Of a DNA stretch of 20,109 nucleotides, positions 1-8,502 are shown piece after piece. Made by a program: the position numbers and the translations under genes. Numbering within the stretch: the first letter of the stretch is position 1; each line of letters opens with the position of its first letter. The notes below the pieces were generated by a model. It was not told the origin of the DNA, did not search any database, and worked only from the letters and a program-made list of their open reading frames with translations. The stretch comes from a virus, in IMG/VR virus record IMGVR_UViG_3300042527_000242, positions 1 through 20,109 of that record; one strand, 5' to 3'.

Positions 1-1992
1 TGGGCAGCTAAAGATCCTGGCGTTTGGGCAAACAACTTAAAAGTTTGTGTAATCGATGCCTTTGCAGACCAAAGATTAATTGGTGTTAATACTGGCATTT
101 CAACATCGACTACTGCAACCACAGTTGGTGTTGCAACCACTGCTGGAACATTTAGTGAAGCTTATGACGCAAGCGTAGGTGTTGATACAACTGGCTTACA
201 AGTTAATGATGGTGTAACTGGTACATACATCGGAGCTGGTACAACAATTCTTGCAATTGGTGTTGGTACAGTTTATCTCTCCATTCCTTCTTCTTCAGTT
301 GGAGCGGCAACAACAACTTTAACATTCAGCAGAACGACTCAAACTGTTCAGTACTATTCTGCAGTTACTGTTGGTGCTGCAGTTACTCAAATTGGTACGT
401 TTGCAGTTGCTGGTGTTGGAACTACATCTTCATTCACTGGTTTTGTAAAAGGTATTGTTACTGGAATTGGTAATACATTTGTTGATGTTAAAATCACCAG
501 TGTTGTAAACAGTACGACACAAGTAGAAACTGCTGTTAATTATACTCCAGATCTTTATGCATTCAATGCTACGACTGTAAATGGTTTCATTGGAATTGGA
601 ACCACAGGAACAACAACAGCCACTGCATTAGACTGGTACAATCAACAAACCCTTGGACTAACGAATTCGACAATTTATTGGAATGCAATTGCACCTAAGC
701 CAGGTACATCAACCTATGCTAATGCGAGAAGCGCCAAAAATGATGAAATTCATGTTGTTGTAGTAGATGATACTGGATCAGTAACTGGTATTGCTGGGAA
801 CATTCTTGAAAAGCATATTGGATTATCAAAAGCTACTGATGCTCAGTTAGCTACTGGTGAACCTATTTACTACAAAGATTATGTTGCAACTGGTTCTGCA
901 TATCTATATGCTGGTGCTGCTCCTACAGGTTCTGCAACTGGGTTTGCTGGAGTTGGTGGCGGTTCTTGGGGTCAAAAGGCACAGGGCGTAACATTCAATG
1001 CAAATGGAGTTAAGACATACACATTACTTGGTGGCAATACTTACGGAACATCTGGAATTGCTTCAGCATACACAGATCCTCAATATGATGTAACTCTTGG
1101 TGATGTAATGAATGGATACAATATCTTTGCAGCAGTCAAAGAATATCCAATCAATTACTTAATCATGGGTCCTGGCTTTAGTGACAGATTAACCACTCAA
1201 GCTAAAGCAAATCAATTAATTAGTCTTGCTGAGACCAGAAAAGATTGTGTTGCTGTAATTTCTCCACACAGATCTGCTGTAGTTGATGTTGCAAATTCTG
1301 ATACTCAGACCGATAATCTCATTAAATTCTATGATGCTGTAACTTCTTCATCCTATGCAATCTTTGATAGTGGTTATAAGTATCAGTTTGATAGATTTGC
1401 CAATAAGTTTAGATATCTCCCATTAAATGCTGATGTTGCTGGTTGCCTTTGCAGAACAGTAATTACTGATTACGCCTGGTTCTCACCTGCAGGATCTAGA
1501 AGAGGAGTTATCAATAACGCTGTTAAACTTGCATTCAACCCAACACAAGCTCAAAGAGATCTCCTTTATGTCAAGAGAATTAATCCTGTAATTTATTCTC
1601 CTGGCTCTGGTATTATTCTCTTTGGCGATAAGACTGGTCTATCTTATGCATCTGCCTTTGATAGAATCAACGTTAGAATGCTATTCTTAACGATTGAAGC
1701 TGCAATTGAGAGAGCTGCTAGAGATCAACTGTTTGAATTCAACGATACTATCACAAGATCTAACTTTGTTAATATTGTTGAGCCTTACCTCCGTGATGTA
1801 GTTGCTAAGAGAGGAATTCTTGATTATAGATTAGTTTGTGATGAAACCAATAACACACCTGACATAATTGATGCTAACGAGTTTAGAGCTGACATTTATG
1901 TTAAGCCTGCTCGCAGCATTAATTACATCGGTCTAACCTTCGTTGCTACCAGAACTGGTATCAGCTTTGAAGAAGTAGTTGGAAGAGTTTGA
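1..1992 (+). CDS. gp18: Contractile tail sheath protein gp18 (5'-partial)
   Basis: The frame is open from base 1 to the TGA at 1990-1992, giving 663 visible residues with no initiator, so the N-terminus lies outside the window. T4 gp18 is about 659 aa, so this protein is longer than the T4 form. The C-terminal 300 residues carry the sheath signature region, including DYAWFSPAGSRRGVINNAV and the terminal GLTFVATRTGISFEEVVGRV. Residues about 28-200 are a Thr/Val/Gly-rich beta-type insertion (for example LQVNDGVTGTYIGAGTTI) that probably forms surface domains absent from the conserved core. The sheath polymerises around the gp19 tube and contracts at infection. The gp19 gene follows 35 bases downstream. 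The sheath identity is secure from homology and gene order; the role of the insertion is not known. Confidence 0.93.
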   Translation, partial: WAAKDPGVWANNLKVCVIDAFADQRLIGVNTGISTSTTATTVGVATTAGTFSEAYDASVGVDTTGLQVNDGVTGTYIGAGTTILAIGVGTVYLSIPSSSVGAATTTLTFSRTTQTVQYYSAVTVGAAVTQIGTFAVAGVGTTSSFTGFVKGIVTGIGNTFVDVKITSVVNSTTQVETAVNYTPDLYAFNATTVNGFIGIGTTGTTTATALDWYNQQTLGLTNSTIYWNAIAPKPGTSTYANARSAKNDEIHVVVVDDTGSVTGIAGNILEKHIGLSKATDAQLATGEPIYYKDYVATGSAYLYAGAAPTGSATGFAGVGGGSWGQKAQGVTFNANGVKTYTLLGGNTYGTSGIASAYTDPQYDVTLGDVMNGYNIFAAVKEYPINYLIMGPGFSDRLTTQAKANQLISLAETRKDCVAVISPHRSAVVDVANSDTQTDNLIKFYDAVTSSSYAIFDSGYKYQFDRFANKFRYLPLNADVAGCLCRTVITDYAWFSPAGSRRGVINNAVKLAFNPTQAQRDLLYVKRINPVIYSPGSGIILFGDKTGLSYASAFDRINVRMLFLTIEAAIERAARDQLFEFNDTITRSNFVNIVEPYLRDVVAKRGILDYRLVCDETNNTPDIIDANEFRADIYVKPARSINYIGLTFVATRTGISFEEVVGRV

Positions 1993-2000
1993 TTTAAATA
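1993..2000 (+). promoter_or_regulatory. Candidate T4-type late promoter before gp19
   Basis: TTTAAATA has one mismatch to the T4 late octamer TATAAATA and directly follows the gp18 stop codon. Transcription would start near 2006, ahead of a GGAG ribosome binding site at 2014-2017, which lies 10 bases before the gp19 ATG. Short AT-rich octamers can occur by chance, so support comes mainly from position. Confidence 0.42.
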
Positions 2001-2027
2001 ATAGTAAAACAACGGAGTTAAAGAACA

Positions 2028-2660
2028 ATGCCTTCGATTCAACAAATCCCAAATTCAGGATCTGACGGAAGATTTCTAGATAACTTCAAAGGAAGACTAG
2101 CAGGTGGTGGTGTTCGCCCCAATCTATTTGAGGTTGAAATTCCTTTCCCAACTGCAGCTCTTCCTACTGGAGTTAACGAATCCCAGATCAACGACAAAAT
2201 TAGATTCCTTGTCAAAGCAGCATCATTACCTGCTTCGACAATCACCCCAATTCCAGTTCCTTTCAGAGGTAGAACTCTTCAAATTGCTGGAGATAGAACC
2301 TTTGAACCATGGTCAGTTACCGTTATCAACGATACTGACTTTGCTCTAAGAAATTCTTTTGAAAGATGGATGAACTTCATCAATAGAGTTTCTGACAACT
2401 CTGGTCAAACTGATCCAGCCGCATATCAAGTTGATGGTAAAGTTTACCAATTAGGTAGAGCACCAACAACTAATGCAACTGCATCTGCACAAAATGTTCC
2501 TGTTTTAAGATACTATAATTTCCATGGTATTTTCCCAACATCAGTTGCAGCAATTCCACTCGCTTATGATGCCAATAGTCAAATTGAAGAATTCCAAGTT
2601 GACTTCCAAGTTCAATGGTGGGAAGCATATAATGGTTCAAATGGAGTTGAAGTAAGATAA
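2028..2660 (+). CDS. gp19: Tail tube protein gp19
   Basis: This 210-aa protein forms the inner tube of the contractile tail, through which DNA passes. It aligns by eye with T4 gp19 (about 163 aa): RPNLFEVEI near the N-terminus, KAASLPAS, then the hallmark QIAGDRTFEPWSVTVINDTD around residues 84-103, and FPTSVAAIPLAYDANSQIEE followed by a beta-rich end with QWWEAYN. It is longer than T4 gp19 because of an N-terminal extension and a loop around residues 125-155. The ATG at 2028 is preceded by GGAG at 2014-2017. It sits between sheath and portal genes, as in other T4-like phages. A second protein with the same pattern lies at 8523-9077. Confidence 0.94.
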   Translation: MPSIQQIPNSGSDGRFLDNFKGRLAGGGVRPNLFEVEIPFPTAALPTGVNESQINDKIRFLVKAASLPASTITPIPVPFRGRTLQIAGDRTFEPWSVTVINDTDFALRNSFERWMNFINRVSDNSGQTDPAAYQVDGKVYQLGRAPTTNATASAQNVPVLRYYNFHGIFPTSVAAIPLAYDANSQIEEFQVDFQVQWWEAYNGSNGVEVR

Positions 2661-2666
2661 TAAATA
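2659..2666 (+). promoter_or_regulatory. Candidate T4-type late promoter before gp20
   Basis: AATAAATA has one mismatch to TATAAATA and overlaps the gp19 stop codon TAA at 2658-2660. The expected transcription start is near 2672, leaving a leader of about 18 bases to the gp20 ATG at 2690. No good Shine-Dalgarno sequence is visible in that leader. Confidence 0.45.
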
Positions 2667-2689
2667 GATAAAAGTTAGTTCAAAACGTA

Positions 2690-4432
2690 ATGGCTCTATT
2701 TGGTTTTTCAATTGACGACGGCTTTAAAAAGCCCAAGAAACAAGTGTCCCCCGTTCCGCCTAATAACGAGGACGGGGTTGACTACTATATTTCTTCGGGC
2801 TTTTATGGTCAATATGTAGATATTGAAGGTGTATATAAAACCGAATATGATTTGATTAAAAGATATCGTGAAATGGCTTTACATCCAGAAGCAGATAAAG
2901 CTATTGAAGATGTTGTAAACGAAGCTATTGTATCTGATCTTAATGATTCCCCAGTACAGATTGAATTATCAAACTTAAATGTAGACGAAAATATTAAAGG
3001 TATTATTCGTGATGAATTTCAATATATTAAAGAACTCATGGACTTTGATAAAAAGGCACATGAGATTTTTAGAAATTGGTATGTTGACGGTAGAGTATAT
3101 TACCATAAAGTAATCGATCTTGACAATCCTCAAAATGGATTGCAAGAAATTAGATATATCGATTCATTAAAAATTAAATTTGTAAGAGAATTAAAGAAAA
3201 AAGATAATAGAAATGTTGTAGATATTCAAAATGTCAATACTCTTGCACGAGATATTGGTGTTGAAAAATTAGATTTTCCCGACATTGAAGAATACTTTGT
3301 ATATACTCCAAAAAGTCAAGGATATTCTACGGGTGCTAGTGGATATGGTAAAGGTGTTAAATTAGCAAAAGATTCTGTAACTTATATTACATCAGGTCTT
3401 GTTGATCGCAACAAGATGACTGTGTTGTCATATTTACATAAGGCAATCAAGTCTCTCAATCAACTTCGCATGATTGAAGATTCTCTTGTCATTTATCGTT
3501 TGTCTCGTGCTCCAGAAAGAAGAATTTTCTACATTGATGTGGGCAATCTTCCTAAAATCAAGGCAGAACAATATCTTCGTGATGTTATGTCACGTTATAG
3601 AAATAAACTTGTCTATGATGCAAGCACTGGAGAAGTTCGTGATGATAAGAAGTTTACCAGCATGATGGAAGATTTCTGGCTACCACGTAGAGAAGGTGGT
3701 CGTGGAACAGAAATCACAACTCTTCCTGGCGGACAAAATCTTGGAGAACTTGCTGATATTGAATATTTCCAAAAGAAACTTTATAGATCTTTAGGTATTC
3801 CAGAATCAAGAATTGCTGCTGACGGCGGATTTAATCTTGGTAGATCTTCTGAAATTCTTAGAGATGAGATTATGTTCTCAAGATTTGTTGGAAGATTGAG
3901 AAAGAGATTTAGCAATGTTTTCCACGATCTTCTAAAAACACAACTTATTCTTAAAAATATTATCACTCCACAAGATTGGGAGTACATGAGTGATCATATT
4001 CAATATGATTACATCTATGATAATCATTTTGCAGAACTAAAAGAAACTGAGTTAATGAATGAAAGATTAACTCTTCTGCAACAAATTGAACCTTATGTTG
4101 GCAAATATTATTCCAATGAGTATGTGAGAAGAAAGATTTTACGTCAAACTGAAGATGAAATGATTGACATTGATTTTCAAATTGCAGGTGAACTTGAGAT
4201 GGGAGTTATTGCTCCACCAACACCACCTACAGATCCTGAAACTGGAATGCCGATTGATTATGTTCAAAAGACTGGTCAAAGTCTTATTAAGAAAACTCAA
4301 AATCAAAATACTAAAGATCTTGAAATTGGTTTAGGAAAACCTGTTAAAGAGCCTCAACCAAGTGAAAAAGGAACAACAGTAAAAGCTCCGCAGGCAGACG
4401 GAGTACAAACTAACAAAACTAGCAAACTATAA
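2690..4432 (+). CDS. gp20: Portal vertex protein gp20
   Basis: This 580-aa protein is the head portal, a dodecameric ring at the unique vertex that nucleates prohead assembly and conducts DNA during packaging. T4 gp20 is 524 aa. Recognisable T4-family segments include EADKAIEDVVNEAI near residue 70, the APERRIFYIDVGNLP stretch near residue 275, and the FWLPRREGGRGTEITTLPGG segment near residues 330-350 followed by GELADIEYFQKKLYRSLGIP. The last 80 or so residues are a Pro/Lys/Gln-rich tail (APPTPPTDPETGMP onward) that looks disordered and accounts for the extra length. The gene lies 29 bases after gp19, and its TAA is embedded in the next late promoter. Identity is secure; the role of the C-terminal tail is unknown. 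Confidence 0.95.
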   Translation: MALFGFSIDDGFKKPKKQVSPVPPNNEDGVDYYISSGFYGQYVDIEGVYKTEYDLIKRYREMALHPEADKAIEDVVNEAIVSDLNDSPVQIELSNLNVDENIKGIIRDEFQYIKELMDFDKKAHEIFRNWYVDGRVYYHKVIDLDNPQNGLQEIRYIDSLKIKFVRELKKKDNRNVVDIQNVNTLARDIGVEKLDFPDIEEYFVYTPKSQGYSTGASGYGKGVKLAKDSVTYITSGLVDRNKMTVLSYLHKAIKSLNQLRMIEDSLVIYRLSRAPERRIFYIDVGNLPKIKAEQYLRDVMSRYRNKLVYDASTGEVRDDKKFTSMMEDFWLPRREGGRGTEITTLPGGQNLGELADIEYFQKKLYRSLGIPESRIAADGGFNLGRSSEILRDEIMFSRFVGRLRKRFSNVFHDLLKTQLILKNIITPQDWEYMSDHIQYDYIYDNHFAELKETELMNERLTLLQQIEPYVGKYYSNEYVRRKILRQTEDEMIDIDFQIAGELEMGVIAPPTPPTDPETGMPIDYVQKTGQSLIKKTQNQNTKDLEIGLGKPVKEPQPSEKGTTVKAPQADGVQTNKTSKL

Positions 4433-4435
4433 ATA
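4428..4435 (+). promoter_or_regulatory. T4-type late promoter (exact octamer) before gp67-like gene
   Basis: TATAAATA matches the T4 late promoter consensus exactly and contains the gp20 stop codon TAA at 4430-4432. The expected transcription start is near 4441, about 19 bases before the 56-aa gene at 4460. The late sigma factor that should recognise it, gp55, is encoded at 11463-11945. Confidence 0.7.
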
Positions 4436-4459
4436 ATATAAGATTTTATAAGTAATTTT

Positions 4460-4630
4460 ATGGATTCAAATGATTTTGTCGGAATGGTGATGTCTGATGC
4501 ATCAGCAGCGGAATTAACCGATGCTGTTAAAGAACTTCTTTATAACAAAAGTGTATCGATGATTGATGATTTAAAGCCAATTATTGGTGCTCAAATATTT
4601 GATCCTACAGTAGAAGATTCCGAGGAATAA
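4460..4630 (+). CDS. gp67: Small prohead core protein, gp67-like
   Basis: This 56-aa ORF begins MDSNDFVGMVMSDASA and ends TVEDSEE. Its middle (ELTDAVKELLYNKSVSMIDD followed by LKPIIGAQIFDP) is a helical pattern resembling T4 gp67, a prohead core protein of about 80 aa whose N-terminal half is helical and whose tail is strongly acidic. Only a short acidic end (EDSEE) remains here. It sits directly after the portal gene, where gp67 lies in T4, and behind an exact late promoter. The next gene starts one base after the stop, with GAGGA at 4622-4626 acting as its ribosome binding site inside this gene. The position and helix pattern are seen; the gp67 assignment is inference because the similarity is short. 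Confidence 0.6.
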   Translation: MDSNDFVGMVMSDASAAELTDAVKELLYNKSVSMIDDLKPIIGAQIFDPTVEDSEE

Positions 4631-4631
4631 A

Positions 4632-5159
4632 ATGGCATTAAAAATTGTTCAAACTTATACTCAGTTGGGTGCGGCAGCAGGAACTGCCACGACAACTGCT
4701 GGGATTGCATTAAAAACTGGTTACATTCGCGTATCAACTGCTTCTACTGGAGCATATCTTGAAATTGGAAATAATCCAGTTGCTACAGTAAATTCTTTCC
4801 ACATGCCAACACAAAGCACTGAAATTTTAAAAGAAAGAATTGCTAGGCAAAAAATTGCAGGTATTACTACAGGAACTACTACTGTCATTTCGTTTTTTGA
4901 AAACGCAGGAAATCCTTTCTTAGTAAACGATTATGTTGCAATTGAAGGCGCGTCTACTGCTGGCATTAATACGACTCATACGCAAGTTTTGTCGGTAAGT
5001 CCATCTCAAATTGTAATTAATTTTAATAGCACTTCACTTGTAGGTGTAAGTGTTGGGAGCACTGCAATTGTTGCAAGAAGTATTAAAATTTCCGCAATGG
5101 GAACTAATGCTACTTCTCCAATCAGCATTGCTGAAGTACAAATTTCATCTCAAGCATAA
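4632..5159 (+). CDS. Beta-rich putative virion protein, unassigned, in the gp68 position
   Basis: This 175-aa protein matches no T4 gene that I recognise. It begins MALKIVQTYTQLGAAAGTAT. The first half (GYIRVSTASTGAYLEIGNNP, then HMPTQSTEILKER) has the alternating pattern of small beta-sandwich capsid or tail accessory proteins. The second half (residues about 98-150: NPFLVNDYVAIEGAST, QVLSVSPSQIVINF, GVSVGSTAIVARS) resembles modules within the gp18 insertion of this same window. Thr, Ser, Ala and Val are abundant, Cys is absent, and no signal peptide or membrane segment is visible. It lies between the gp67-like gene and the prohead protease, where T4 carries the helical core protein gp68. 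A capsid-associated or decoration role is plausible from context only. GAGGA at 4622-4626 supports the ATG at 4632. Confidence 0.72.
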   Translation: MALKIVQTYTQLGAAAGTATTTAGIALKTGYIRVSTASTGAYLEIGNNPVATVNSFHMPTQSTEILKERIARQKIAGITTGTTTVISFFENAGNPFLVNDYVAIEGASTAGINTTHTQVLSVSPSQIVINFNSTSLVGVSVGSTAIVARSIKISAMGTNATSPISIAEVQISSQA

Positions 5160-5162
5160 GAC

Positions 5163-5807
5163 ATGAAACTCATCACCGAACAGATCGAAAACATTGAAGT
5201 TCTTACCGAAGAAAAAAATGGTAAGAAAAGTCTATACATTAGTGGCCCTTTTTTACAAGCAGAAATCACTAATCGCAATGGACGTTGCTATCCTTTCCCA
5301 ATTTTAGAAAGAGAAGTTAAAAAGTATACCGATAAGTTTATTGCTCAAGGTAGAGCTTTAGGAGAACTCGGTCATCCAGATGGGCCAACTGTTAATTTAG
5401 ACAGAGCCTCTCACATGATTACAAATCTTCAAGCTGAAGGCAATAACTTTATTGGAAAAGCAAAAATTCTTGATACTCCAATGGGTAATATTGCCAAGTC
5501 ACTTTTAGATGAGGGCGTAAAACTTGGCGTTTCATCTAGAGGTATTGGTTCTATTATTGAAAGAAACGGTGTTAAATATGTCGGTGATGATTTTATGCTT
5601 TCAACTGCTGCTGATATTGTAGCAGATCCTTCCGCACCTGATGCATTTGTTCAGGGTATTATGGAAGGAAAAGAGTGGATTTGGAACAATGGTGTTCTTG
5701 CGGAAAAAACACTAAGAGAATTAAATTCATTAACTCCAACTGTTGATAAAAAAATCCGCGAAGAGCGTCTTCTCAAGGCGTTTAACAACTACTTGAGAAA
5801 TTTATAA
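5163..5807 (+). CDS. gp21: Prohead core protease gp21
   Basis: This 214-aa protein is the maturation protease that cleaves scaffold and capsid proteins inside the prohead (T4 gp21 is 212 aa). T4-family segments are clear: SGPFLQAEITNRNGRCYP near residues 27-44, ALGELGHPDGP with the probable catalytic His71, and LGVSSRGIGSI with the probable catalytic Ser at residue 124 or 125, followed by ADPSAPDAFV. The fold belongs to the herpesvirus-assemblin-like serine proteases. Residues 1-17 hold possible self-cleavage sites of the (L/I)-x-E type (ITE at 4-6, LTE at 14-16). It starts three bases after the 175-aa gene and precedes the late promoter for its main substrate, gp22. Identity is secure. Confidence 0.94.
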   Translation: MKLITEQIENIEVLTEEKNGKKSLYISGPFLQAEITNRNGRCYPFPILEREVKKYTDKFIAQGRALGELGHPDGPTVNLDRASHMITNLQAEGNNFIGKAKILDTPMGNIAKSLLDEGVKLGVSSRGIGSIIERNGVKYVGDDFMLSTAADIVADPSAPDAFVQGIMEGKEWIWNNGVLAEKTLRELNSLTPTVDKKIREERLLKAFNNYLRNL

Positions 5808-5809
5808 TT

Positions 5810-5817
5810 TATAAATA
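5810..5817 (+). promoter_or_regulatory. T4-type late promoter (exact octamer) before gp22
   Basis: TATAAATA begins two bases after the gp21 stop codon (TAA 5805-5807). The expected start is near 5823, giving a leader of about 37 bases that carries GGAG at 5850-5853, six bases before the gp22 ATG. It probably drives gp22 and gp23 together. Confidence 0.7.
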
Positions 5818-5859
5818 AATATTAGAATAAAGATATTTACATTTTATTCGGAGAGTACA

Positions 5860-7002
5860 ATGTCTGCTGGTAATTTACAAGAAATGGAATTAACGTCACA
5901 AGCCAAGCAATCCAAGACTGCGGTTAATGCTGGTGCTAAGCCTGCTGAGCCCATGCCATCGAATGCCGAATTCGTAGCTGGTGTTCCTGGTCAATCGATC
6001 ACCGATCTTGGAGGCCCTACTCCTTATAACTATCGTTCTACCGACGATTCTTCTAAGTATGCTACACAAAACATTAAAACAGTTAGAGATGTAGTTAATG
6101 CTAAAGCTTCTAGAGCTGAAGAAGCTGAGTATGATGAAGATGAAGAAATTGTAGAAGAGAAGGCAGAGAAAGAGGGGCATGAAGATGCTGCTCAAGATAG
6201 AAAGATGATGAAGAAAATGAGAAAAGAGGAGACTGAAGAAGAAGGTGAAGCTCCTGAAGTTGAAGAAGAAGGTGAAGAGGAAGAGCTTGAGTTTAGCGTT
6301 GAAGAAGACGTAAAAGCAATCTTTGGCGACGAAGATCTTTCCGATGAATTTAAAGAAAGAGCAACTCTTGTATTTGAGTCAGCTCTTAGAGCAAAAGTTG
6401 CTGAAGCTGCTCAAATTATTGAGAAGCGTTATGAAGCTGCTCTAGAGGAAAATGTTGCTGCTATTGAAGCACAATTAACCGAAAGAGTAGATGCATATTT
6501 AGAGTACGCTGCTGGTGAATGGCTTGAAGAGAATGCTCTTCAAGTTGAGACTGGCATCAAAGCCCAACTTGCGGAGTCATTCATGACCAACCTCAAGGGG
6601 CTTTTTGAAGAGCATTATGTTTCAATCCCTGATGATAAATACGATGTACTTGAGAGCATGGTCTCAAAACTTGATGAAATGGAATCAAGACTCAACGAGC
6701 AAATCGGAAGAAATATTCAGTTAAATCAAAGACTTAGCGAATCCGTATCAGATGGAATTCTCTATGATGTCTCAAGAGGTCTCGCTGAGACCCAGAAGAG
6801 CAAGCTCGCAAGTCTGGCTGAAAGTGTTGAGTTCGTAAGTGAGGAAGACTATCGTGAGAAGCTGGAAGCACTAAGGGAGTCATACTTCCCAAGAAATCCA
6901 GTTACTCCAGAAAGAGAAGACGAAATGCTTGGCACTGAATCGGAAGTTGTTTCCGAATCAATGGATGCCTATCTAAAGGCAATTTCAAGATTTTCTAAGT
7001 GA
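5860..7002 (+). CDS. gp22: Prohead scaffold core protein gp22
   Basis: This 380-aa protein is the main scaffold around which gp23 assembles; it is expected to be cut to small peptides by gp21. Residues about 85-145 are a low-complexity Glu-rich stretch with lysines. From about residue 150 to 330 the sequence is long amphipathic helix or coiled coil (FKERATLVFESALRAKVAEA, then IIEKRYEAALEENVAAIEAQ). Many gp21-type (L/I)-x-E sites are present, including LQE at 6-8 and several LAE and LFE sites. T4 gp22 is shorter (about 269 aa). Its position between protease and capsid genes is diagnostic. GGAG at 5850-5853 supports the ATG at 5860. Identity is well supported by composition and order. Confidence 0.92.
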   Translation: MSAGNLQEMELTSQAKQSKTAVNAGAKPAEPMPSNAEFVAGVPGQSITDLGGPTPYNYRSTDDSSKYATQNIKTVRDVVNAKASRAEEAEYDEDEEIVEEKAEKEGHEDAAQDRKMMKKMRKEETEEEGEAPEVEEEGEEEELEFSVEEDVKAIFGDEDLSDEFKERATLVFESALRAKVAEAAQIIEKRYEAALEENVAAIEAQLTERVDAYLEYAAGEWLEENALQVETGIKAQLAESFMTNLKGLFEEHYVSIPDDKYDVLESMVSKLDEMESRLNEQIGRNIQLNQRLSESVSDGILYDVSRGLAETQKSKLASLAESVEFVSEEDYREKLEALRESYFPRNPVTPEREDEMLGTESEVVSESMDAYLKAISRFSK

Positions 7003-7052
7003 TTTTAAGATTATAAAGTAAACACTTTTTCCAAGACAGGAGAAACACGCAA

Positions 7053-8456
7053 ATGTACAATTCACAACATTTGCAAGAAAAGTGGGCTCCTCTTCTAAAT
7101 TGTGAAGGTCTTGATTCCATCAAGGACTCATATAAGAAGAGCGTTACCGCTATCTTGCTAGAAAACCAAGAAAAATTCCTTAAGGAAGAAAGAGGCTTTA
7201 TTTCGGAAGCTAGCCCAACCATGTCAGCTGGAACTGGTGGTTTCGGTGGTGGTACTTATGGTACTGCTGCTGCAACTGGTCCTGTTGCTGGTTTCGACCC
7301 CGTTCTAATTAGCCTCATTCGCCGTTCAATGCCTCAGCTTATCGCTTATGATATCTGTGGCGTTCAGCCTATGACTGGCCCAACTGGTCTTATCTTTGCG
7401 ATGAGAACCCGTTACGCTAACCAGTCTGGAACCGAAGCATTCTTCAACGAAGCTGATACCGCATTCTCGGGTCAGAACAAGCAGCAGACCCTTAGTGCTG
7501 GTTTCGCTGATGCTAATGCTGGTATCGGTACAACCACTCAGCGTGGTTCCAACCCTGCAATCCTCAATGACATCGGTGTTGTTGCTGGTATTGGTTCAAC
7601 CGATTACAACGTCGGTGGTGGCATGGCTACTGGAGAGTCTGAAGCTCTCGGTGATAGCGGAACAAACACTTTCGCAGAAATGGCATTCTCGATCGAGAAA
7701 GTCACCGTTGCTGCAAAGTCAAGAGCACTCAAGGCTGAGTACAGCTTAGAGCTTGCACAAGACCTCAAGGCTATCCACGGTCTTGATGCTGAAGCTGAGC
7801 TTGCTAACATCCTCTCAACTGAAATCCTCGCTGAAATCAACAGAGAAGTTGTTAGAACCATCTACAAGATCGCTGAAGCTGGTGCTCAGACCAACACTGC
7901 TACCGCAGGCTATTTCGACCTCGACGTTGACTCCAACGGTCGTTGGTCAGTTGAGAAGTTCAAAGGTCTTCTCTTCCAGTTAGAGCGTGATGCTAACGCT
8001 ATCGCTCAAAGAACTCGTAGAGGAAAGGGCAACACCATCATCTGCTCTGCTGATGTTGCGTCTGCTCTCACCATGGCTGGTGTACTTGATTACACCCCTG
8101 CCCTCAACGTAGGTCTTAATGTTGATGACACTGGTAACACCTTCGCTGGTGTTATCAACGGTAAGTATAAGGTTTATATCGATCCATATTCGGCTAACGT
8201 TTCTGCTCAGCAGTACTACGTTATCGGCTACAAGGGTCAGAATCCTTATGATGCTGGTCTCTTCTATTGCCCATACGTTCCTCTCCAAATGGTTCGTGCC
8301 GTTGGTCAGGACACCTTCCAGCCTAAGATTGGCTTCAAGACCCGTTATGGAATGGTTGCAAACCCATTCGCTGAGGGTACTAACCAAGGCTCAGGCGCTC
8401 TTCGTGTTAACGCCAACCGTTACTACAGAAGAGTACAGGTTACTAACTTGATGTGA
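7053..8456 (+). CDS. gp23: Major capsid protein gp23
   Basis: This 467-aa protein is the HK97-fold hexamer subunit of the head. The T4 gp23 landmarks are in order: KWAPLLNCEGL at the N-terminus, SLIRRSMPQLIAYDICGVQP then MTGPTGLIFAMR near residues 85-115, KSRALKAEYSLELAQDLKA then IHGLDAEAELANILSTEI in the centre, and FQPKIGFKTRYGMVANPFAE near the C-terminus. A gp21 site (Ile50-Ser51-Glu52, then Ala53) matches the place where T4 gp23 loses its propeptide. AGGAG at 7038-7042 lies 10 bases before the ATG. The 50-base gap after gp22 contains TATAAAGT (7012-7019), a poor late-promoter match. C-ending codons (AAC, CTC, ATC, GTC) are much commoner than in the neighbouring recombination genes, as expected for a very highly expressed gene. 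A strong terminator follows. Confidence 0.97.
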   Translation: MYNSQHLQEKWAPLLNCEGLDSIKDSYKKSVTAILLENQEKFLKEERGFISEASPTMSAGTGGFGGGTYGTAAATGPVAGFDPVLISLIRRSMPQLIAYDICGVQPMTGPTGLIFAMRTRYANQSGTEAFFNEADTAFSGQNKQQTLSAGFADANAGIGTTTQRGSNPAILNDIGVVAGIGSTDYNVGGGMATGESEALGDSGTNTFAEMAFSIEKVTVAAKSRALKAEYSLELAQDLKAIHGLDAEAELANILSTEILAEINREVVRTIYKIAEAGAQTNTATAGYFDLDVDSNGRWSVEKFKGLLFQLERDANAIAQRTRRGKGNTIICSADVASALTMAGVLDYTPALNVGLNVDDTGNTFAGVINGKYKVYIDPYSANVSAQQYYVIGYKGQNPYDAGLFYCPYVPLQMVRAVGQDTFQPKIGFKTRYGMVANPFAEGTNQGSGALRVNANRYYRRVQVTNLM

Positions 8457-8475
8457 TTCACTCTCCGAATCTTCT

Positions 8476-8501
8476 GGGGCTCCTTCGGGAGCCCTTTTTT
8501 T
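8476..8501 (+). terminator. Intrinsic terminator after gp23
   Basis: A perfect 7-bp stem, GGGCTCC at 8477-8483 and GGAGCCC at 8488-8494, closed by a stable TTCG tetraloop, is followed by seven Ts at 8495-8501. It ends the structural-gene transcript 20 bases after the gp23 stop. Confidence 0.93.
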
Positions 8502-8502
8502 A

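Noticed and set aside
6109-6300. GAA-rich tract in gp22 as a repeat element
   Set aside because: It is a low-complexity Glu-rich coding stretch typical of scaffold proteins, without a regular DNA repeat unit.
7011-7020. TATAAAGT before gp23 as a late promoter
   Set aside because: It has two mismatches to the octamer in an AT-rich gap. gp23 can be transcribed from the exact promoter before gp22, so I do not list it.
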